Shown here one piece after another: positions 60,633-64,000 of a stretch of DNA of 64,000 bases. The stretch's first letter is position 1, and each line of letters begins with the position of its first letter. Source of the DNA: Tamlana sp. 2_MG-2023 (GTDB lineage Bacteria; Bacteroidota; Bacteroidia; Flavobacteriales; Flavobacteriaceae). The stretch is from contig NZ_JAUOSF010000004.1 in assembly GCF_030548465.1 (NCBI RefSeq), forward strand, positions 310,001 through 374,000, read 5' to 3'. Both the position numbers and the translations under genes were made by a program. The notes below the pieces were generated by a model. That model saw nothing but the letters and a program-made list of their open reading frames with translations, had not been told where the DNA came from and made no database searches.

Positions 60633-63600
60633 CTATCTTTTAATAACGCGCTTTGTTACTACTTTTTCTTTCCCTGTAAGTCTAAAAATATACATTCCAG
60701 AATTAAAGTTTGAAATATCTACAGTTTCTCCTTGAATAGGCTGATTTAAAATAACTTTGCCTACTTGATCATATACCGTTAAGGTATCATAACCATCAGC
60801 ACCACTAATATTTACCGTATTTATAGCTGGGTTTGGCCATAACGATACTGCTTCCGCGGAAGCGTCATTAACTTTAGAAGCACCTTCTTTTGAAGTTGAC
60901 GAACTCGCATACCCAAAAACTCTAAGCTCTTCAATACTTGCCCAATCTCCCGTATAGTCATCTGCTCCAGAAACTGTAATTCTCACATATCTAGCATCAA
61001 TTTCACTAAAAGAATCGGCAATTGGACTCGCATTAGAACCTCCAGTAGTATTATTAGAACGATCTACAACTTCTGTATAGTTATTACCATCTGTTGAAGC
61101 TTCAATAGTATATTGGTAAGCACGATCATTGAAACAAACAACCTCAGTACTGTTAATAGTATAAAGTCCTTCTAAATCAACAACCACCCATTCTGGATAC
61201 CCCTCAGCTGACCATCTAGAATCTGCATCACCATCTACTAAATTAGCAGCCGGATTGGTAGATTGTTCTTCAGAAAAAGTCACTGATTTGTTTAGTGCTA
61301 CATTTTCAGAATCTGGTGTCGTTGTAGAACCGCCTCCAGTTAATGTTAATTCATTAAAATAAACAGTAGCTTCACCTTCATCTTGTAAATACACCCCATT
61401 TTTCCAATAGCTTGGGAAAGTCCAAAAAGAGACATCTTCATTTAAAACTTCAGAACCATTTAATTCAACAATCATATCCCCTGAATCGATCGTGATATCA
61501 CAATCAAAATAACCACTTGGCGTTGCTCCTAAATCAACATGACTAGTGCTTACCCCGCCTGAATCGGTTTTAACAGCAGCATATAAACGACCATCAGTTT
61601 GATATATTCTAATTAATGGTTTGTTTGGCCCGCTACCAACATTAGCATCATCATGAATTTGCATAATGGTTAATTGGTCACAGGTTTGCTCAATAATGTT
61701 CACATTGGCATGAAGCGTTTGTGTGCCATCGTTAACATACCAGTTTTCTAAAAATCTTAATTCCGTTCTTTGAGAAGTTGCCTCAGCATCTCTAGTTTGA
61801 TAGAATGCTAATTTATTTCCATCGGCTACATAAAAAGTATTTGATGAATAACCAGCAATAATAGCAGCATCGGTAGCTTCAGTACCACTTAATGGTGACT
61901 GTAATTTACACTGTGCTAAATAATCTTGAAATTTTACAATATCATAAGGCGCATCAGCAGGAGTAGGATTTGAACCTTCACCTTCATACACTTGTACTTC
62001 TGCTAAAGACAAAGTACCATTTAAAGATACTCTAACAACTTCGCCATTCACATCTCCAGCATTAATAGTTACTGAAGGTGATGGTGGATTAGCTACTGTT
62101 TGTGAAAACGTCGTATTTCCATTACTGTCAATTACAGAAACTGTGAAATTTGACAATCTATTTGAACAACAGTTATCTGTTCTGTTGTAAATCACAATAT
62201 CACCGATGCTTTGTGTTTGACCTAAATCAACTTGCCACCAAGCATCTGTTCCAGCCGAAGTATGAGTTACAGAACCACCCGACCAATTACCAGCAGTATT
62301 TCCATCAATCGCTCTAGATGGTATTCCTCCATAGCCCACAGAGGACTGCGTTGCTGTACCGCTAAGTGCTAAGTTAGATCCTTCACCTGTGTTCGCTTCA
62401 TTAACCGTCACGCTAGTGGTATCGGTATGATTACCATCATCAGTAGTTACAGTAATTGTAGCGTTACCTGCTGCATTAGCAGTAACAACGCCACTTGAGT
62501 TTACTGATGCTACCGAAGTATTACTAGAACTATAGCTCACATCGGTATTTGAAGCATTTGATGGGCTAAGTGACACCGATAATTGCTGAGTTGCTCCTAT
62601 AGAAAGACTCGTAGAACTTGGCGATAATGACACACTTGAAACGTTTATTGTTGAAGATGCCGCACCTTCTTGGCTCACGTTAATCGTCTGACTTGAAACT
62701 CCAGAACCACTTACCGTAACTGTTCCTGATCTATCAGAATCACTTGTGTTTTCAGAAACTGTAATTGAAAAACTACCATTACTAGAACCTGAAGTAGGCG
62801 AAATAGTAATCCACGATTGGTTATCGCTAACCGACCAACTTACGTTAGAAGATACATTTACGGTTTTCGTAGCGCCATCTGAAGCAAAATCACTAACCGA
62901 AGAAACCGTTAAATAGTCCCCAGACGAACCATTTCCTGTAGCATCTAAGAAACTCGCTCCAACCGAAACACCAACCATACTATTTGTATGTGGTGAAAAT
63001 ATTGCTGAACCATTACCACCACTAACTTCATGAGCACCGGCATCCATATTAGAATTTGGCCTTGTGCGTCCTTCTATATCATTATTAACTGTAGAACTGT
63101 AACTGCTACCTGCTGCATTTGCTGCAGGTCCTGAAGCACTAGGTTTAAAAATCTCTCCACTTGCAGAAAAATTAGCATTGGCCTGAGAAATTCCAGAATC
63201 AGAAATACCAATAGTAGCACCTCCAAAAATATTACCTTCATAAGTCATGCCTTGACCTGTTCCAGAAATATCACCGCTAACAATATCAGTACGATCTGTA
63301 TAAACAACGTTATAGGCTAACACCCCTGTTGGGTCATAACTTGAACGGTCGTTATAAAAAATTGGAGAATCTACATTATATAAGGTGTTAAAAGCAACAA
63401 CGATACCATCTACTTTTTGGTAACCATTTGTTATACCACCAGAAGTATCTGAACCACCAACTAAGGTGATTCCGTTATTCCATTTATCCCCAGCACTTAC
63501 TAAGTCTTGAAAATAGTTATTAGTAATCACGTGGTAACTATCGGTAATTCTAATACCACCAGTACCTTCAACGTTTTCGCCTAAAAAGTAGTTTCCTTCC

Positions 63601-64000
63601 ACTGTGGCACGCGCACCATGTCTCATCACTAAAGAACCTCTACAGCTTCTAAAGGTGTTGTTTCGGTACGTGTTATCAGCACTTTTATTAGTGATAATTT
63701 CATTCTCGCCATCGGCTTTGTAGAAATAGTTTCCTTCTACAGTTACGCTTGCACTTTTATCTTGAAATTCGCTTGTACCAACACGAATAGTTTCACTATC
63801 ACCAGAGTGCGTCGTAGAGGGATCACGCTTAATATAATTGTAGAAATAATTATTTCTAATAATATGTCCAACAGGGTTAAAGTCATTATACTCTAACTCC
63901 ACAAGCACTAAAGCTCCTGGGCTATTTTTGTTCAGAAAAGAACAATTTTCAACCACGTTATTTGTACCGTAAAGTACTATCCAGCGGTGCTTGTCTGTTC
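60633..64000 (-). CDS. Multimodular alginate lyase: PL6 domain and PL7 domain in one chain (5' end beyond window)
   Basis: The minus-strand frame is open to the window end (1121 codons seen, N-terminus missing; the GTG at 63956 is internal). Modules in order: PL6 beta-helix (to about 63060 in DNA) with the catalytic Lys in ITNKS and Arg in MRHG, 21 residues apart as in PL6 enzymes; BACON-like domain (about 62950-62660); Big_2 (about 62640-62400); F5/8-type fucolectin-like CBM (about 62375-61990); PL7-like domain (about 61960-61340) with QRTELR, MQIH and YWKNGVYLQ; CBM32-like module (about 61310-60910); T9SS type A tail. Two lyase folds suggest joint attack on different alginate blocks. Confidence 0.9.
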   Translation of the reverse strand, partial: TDKHRWIVLYGTNNVVENCSFLNKNSPGALVLVELEYNDFNPVGHIIRNNYFYNYIKRDPSTTHSGDSETIRVGTSEFQDKSASVTVEGNYFYKADGENEIITNKSADNTYRNNTFRSCRGSLVMRHGARATVEGNYFLGENVEGTGGIRITDSYHVITNNYFQDLVSAGDKWNNGITLVGGSDTSGGITNGYQKVDGIVVAFNTLYNVDSPIFYNDRSSYDPTGVLAYNVVYTDRTDIVSGDISGTGQGMTYEGNIFGGATIGISDSGISQANANFSASGEIFKPSASGPAANAAGSSYSSTVNNDIEGRTRPNSNMDAGAHEVSGGNGSAIFSPHTNSMVGVSVGASFLDATGNGSSGDYLTVSSVSDFASDGATKTVNVSSNVSWSVSDNQSWITISPTSGSSNGSFSITVSENTSDSDRSGTVTVSGSGVSSQTINVSQEGAASSTINVSSVSLSPSSTSLSIGATQQLSVSLSPSNASNTDVSYSSSNTSVASVNSSGVVTANAAGNATITVTTDDGNHTDTTSVTVNEANTGEGSNLALSGTATQSSVGYGGIPSRAIDGNTAGNWSGGSVTHTSAGTDAWWQVDLGQTQSIGDIVIYNRTDNCCSNRLSNFTVSVIDSNGNTTFSQTVANPPSPSVTINAGDVNGEVVRVSLNGTLSLAEVQVYEGEGSNPTPADAPYDIVKFQDYLAQCKLQSPLSGTEATDAAIIAGYSSNTFYVADGNKLAFYQTRDAEATSQRTELRFLENWYVNDGTQTLHANVNIIEQTCDQLTIMQIHDDANVGSGPNKPLIRIYQTDGRLYAAVKTDSGGVSTSHVDLGATPSGYFDCDITIDSGDMIVELNGSEVLNEDVSFWTFPSYWKNGVYLQDEGEATVYFNELTLTGGGSTTTPDSENVALNKSVTFSEEQSTNPAANLVDGDADSRWSAEGYPEWVVVDLEGLYTINSTEVVCFNDRAYQYTIEASTDGNNYTEVVDRSNNTTGGSNASPIADSFSEIDARYVRITVSGADDYTGDWASIEELRVFGYASSSTSKEGASKVNDASAEAVSLWPNPAINTVNISGADGYDTLTVYDQVGKVILNQPIQGETVDISNFNSGMYIFRLTGKEKVVTKRVIKR

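Noticed and set aside
63956-64000. GTG 63956 as the true start of the PL6/PL7 enzyme
   Set aside because: The frame continues upstream to the window end with PL6-like residues (HRWIVLYGTNN), and there is no signal peptide at that GTG.

Overview
The window comes from a chromosome of the Bacteroidota, almost certainly a marine member of the family Flavobacteriaceae. The evidence is consistent: AT-rich DNA, promoters of the Bacteroidota -7 type (TAnnTTTG) in front of many genes, C-terminal type IX secretion (T9SS) sorting domains on the large secreted proteins, short lipoproteins with an SC lipobox, and typical families such as RDD/SpoIIM/DUF4129/DUF4350/MoxR/DUF58, PadR/PspC/GIN, bTHX and GxxExxY. 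Both window edges carry algal-polysaccharide enzymes: a GH86-type agarase/porphyranase on the left (cut by the window start) and two alginate lyases on the right (the second cut by the window end). This points to a seaweed-associated polysaccharide degrader. No SusC/SusD pair, CRISPR array, prophage, rRNA or insertion sequence with a transposase is visible.

Layout. 1-5.2 kb: GH86 enzyme (minus), a divergent membrane TPR regulator with a LuxR-like DNA-binding end, and a small lipoprotein. 5.3-13.2 kb: a plus-strand tryptophan/kynurenine catabolic operon (kynU, kmo, a RidA-type deaminase, a semialdehyde dehydrogenase, an atypical SDR, 3-hydroxyanthranilate dioxygenase, ACMS decarboxylase, O-methyltransferase). 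Its core converts kynurenine through 3-hydroxyanthranilate and 2-aminomuconate to 2-oxo-dicarboxylic acids. 13.3-20 kb: minus-strand envelope genes (YARHG protein, TatA, M1 aminopeptidase, DUF6702, two CarboxypepD_reg proteins). 20-29 kb: mixed housekeeping genes (PepE, tRNA-Gly, two GNATs, ankyrin protein, GpmI, HAD, CoA-transferase, Map) plus a GxxExxY nuclease-like gene framed by interspersed repeats. 29-40 kb: rhlE operon, bTHX, yaaA, an ECF sigma/membrane partner pair, a pentapeptide protein, recQ, plsC, NUDIX, PPIase and a TRIC channel. 40-46 kb: RDD divergent to a SpoIIM-DUF4129-DUF4350-MoxR-DUF58 operon. 46-48 kb: dps and oxyR, divergent. 48-57.6 kb: a large T9SS cargo protein, AIM24, DUF4442, DUF4870, PadR-PspC-GIN and a Cof-type phosphatase. 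57.8-64 kb: a PL7 alginate lyase and a multimodular PL6 plus PL7 alginate lyase, each with its own terminator.

The most interesting signals are: (i) the PL6/PL7 fusion enzyme and a near-identical carbohydrate-binding module shared with its neighbour, which looks like local gene conversion; (ii) several families of interspersed intergenic repeats, one of which frames the GxxExxY PD-(D/E)XK gene in inverted orientation; (iii) a 12-base motif (GCTTTCGCGGAA) seen four times, twice inside genes; (iv) a catalytically atypical SDR and an O-methyltransferase built into the kynurenine operon; and (v) promoter boxes that overlap apparent start codons and so move several starts. Identifications rest on motif reading without database searches.
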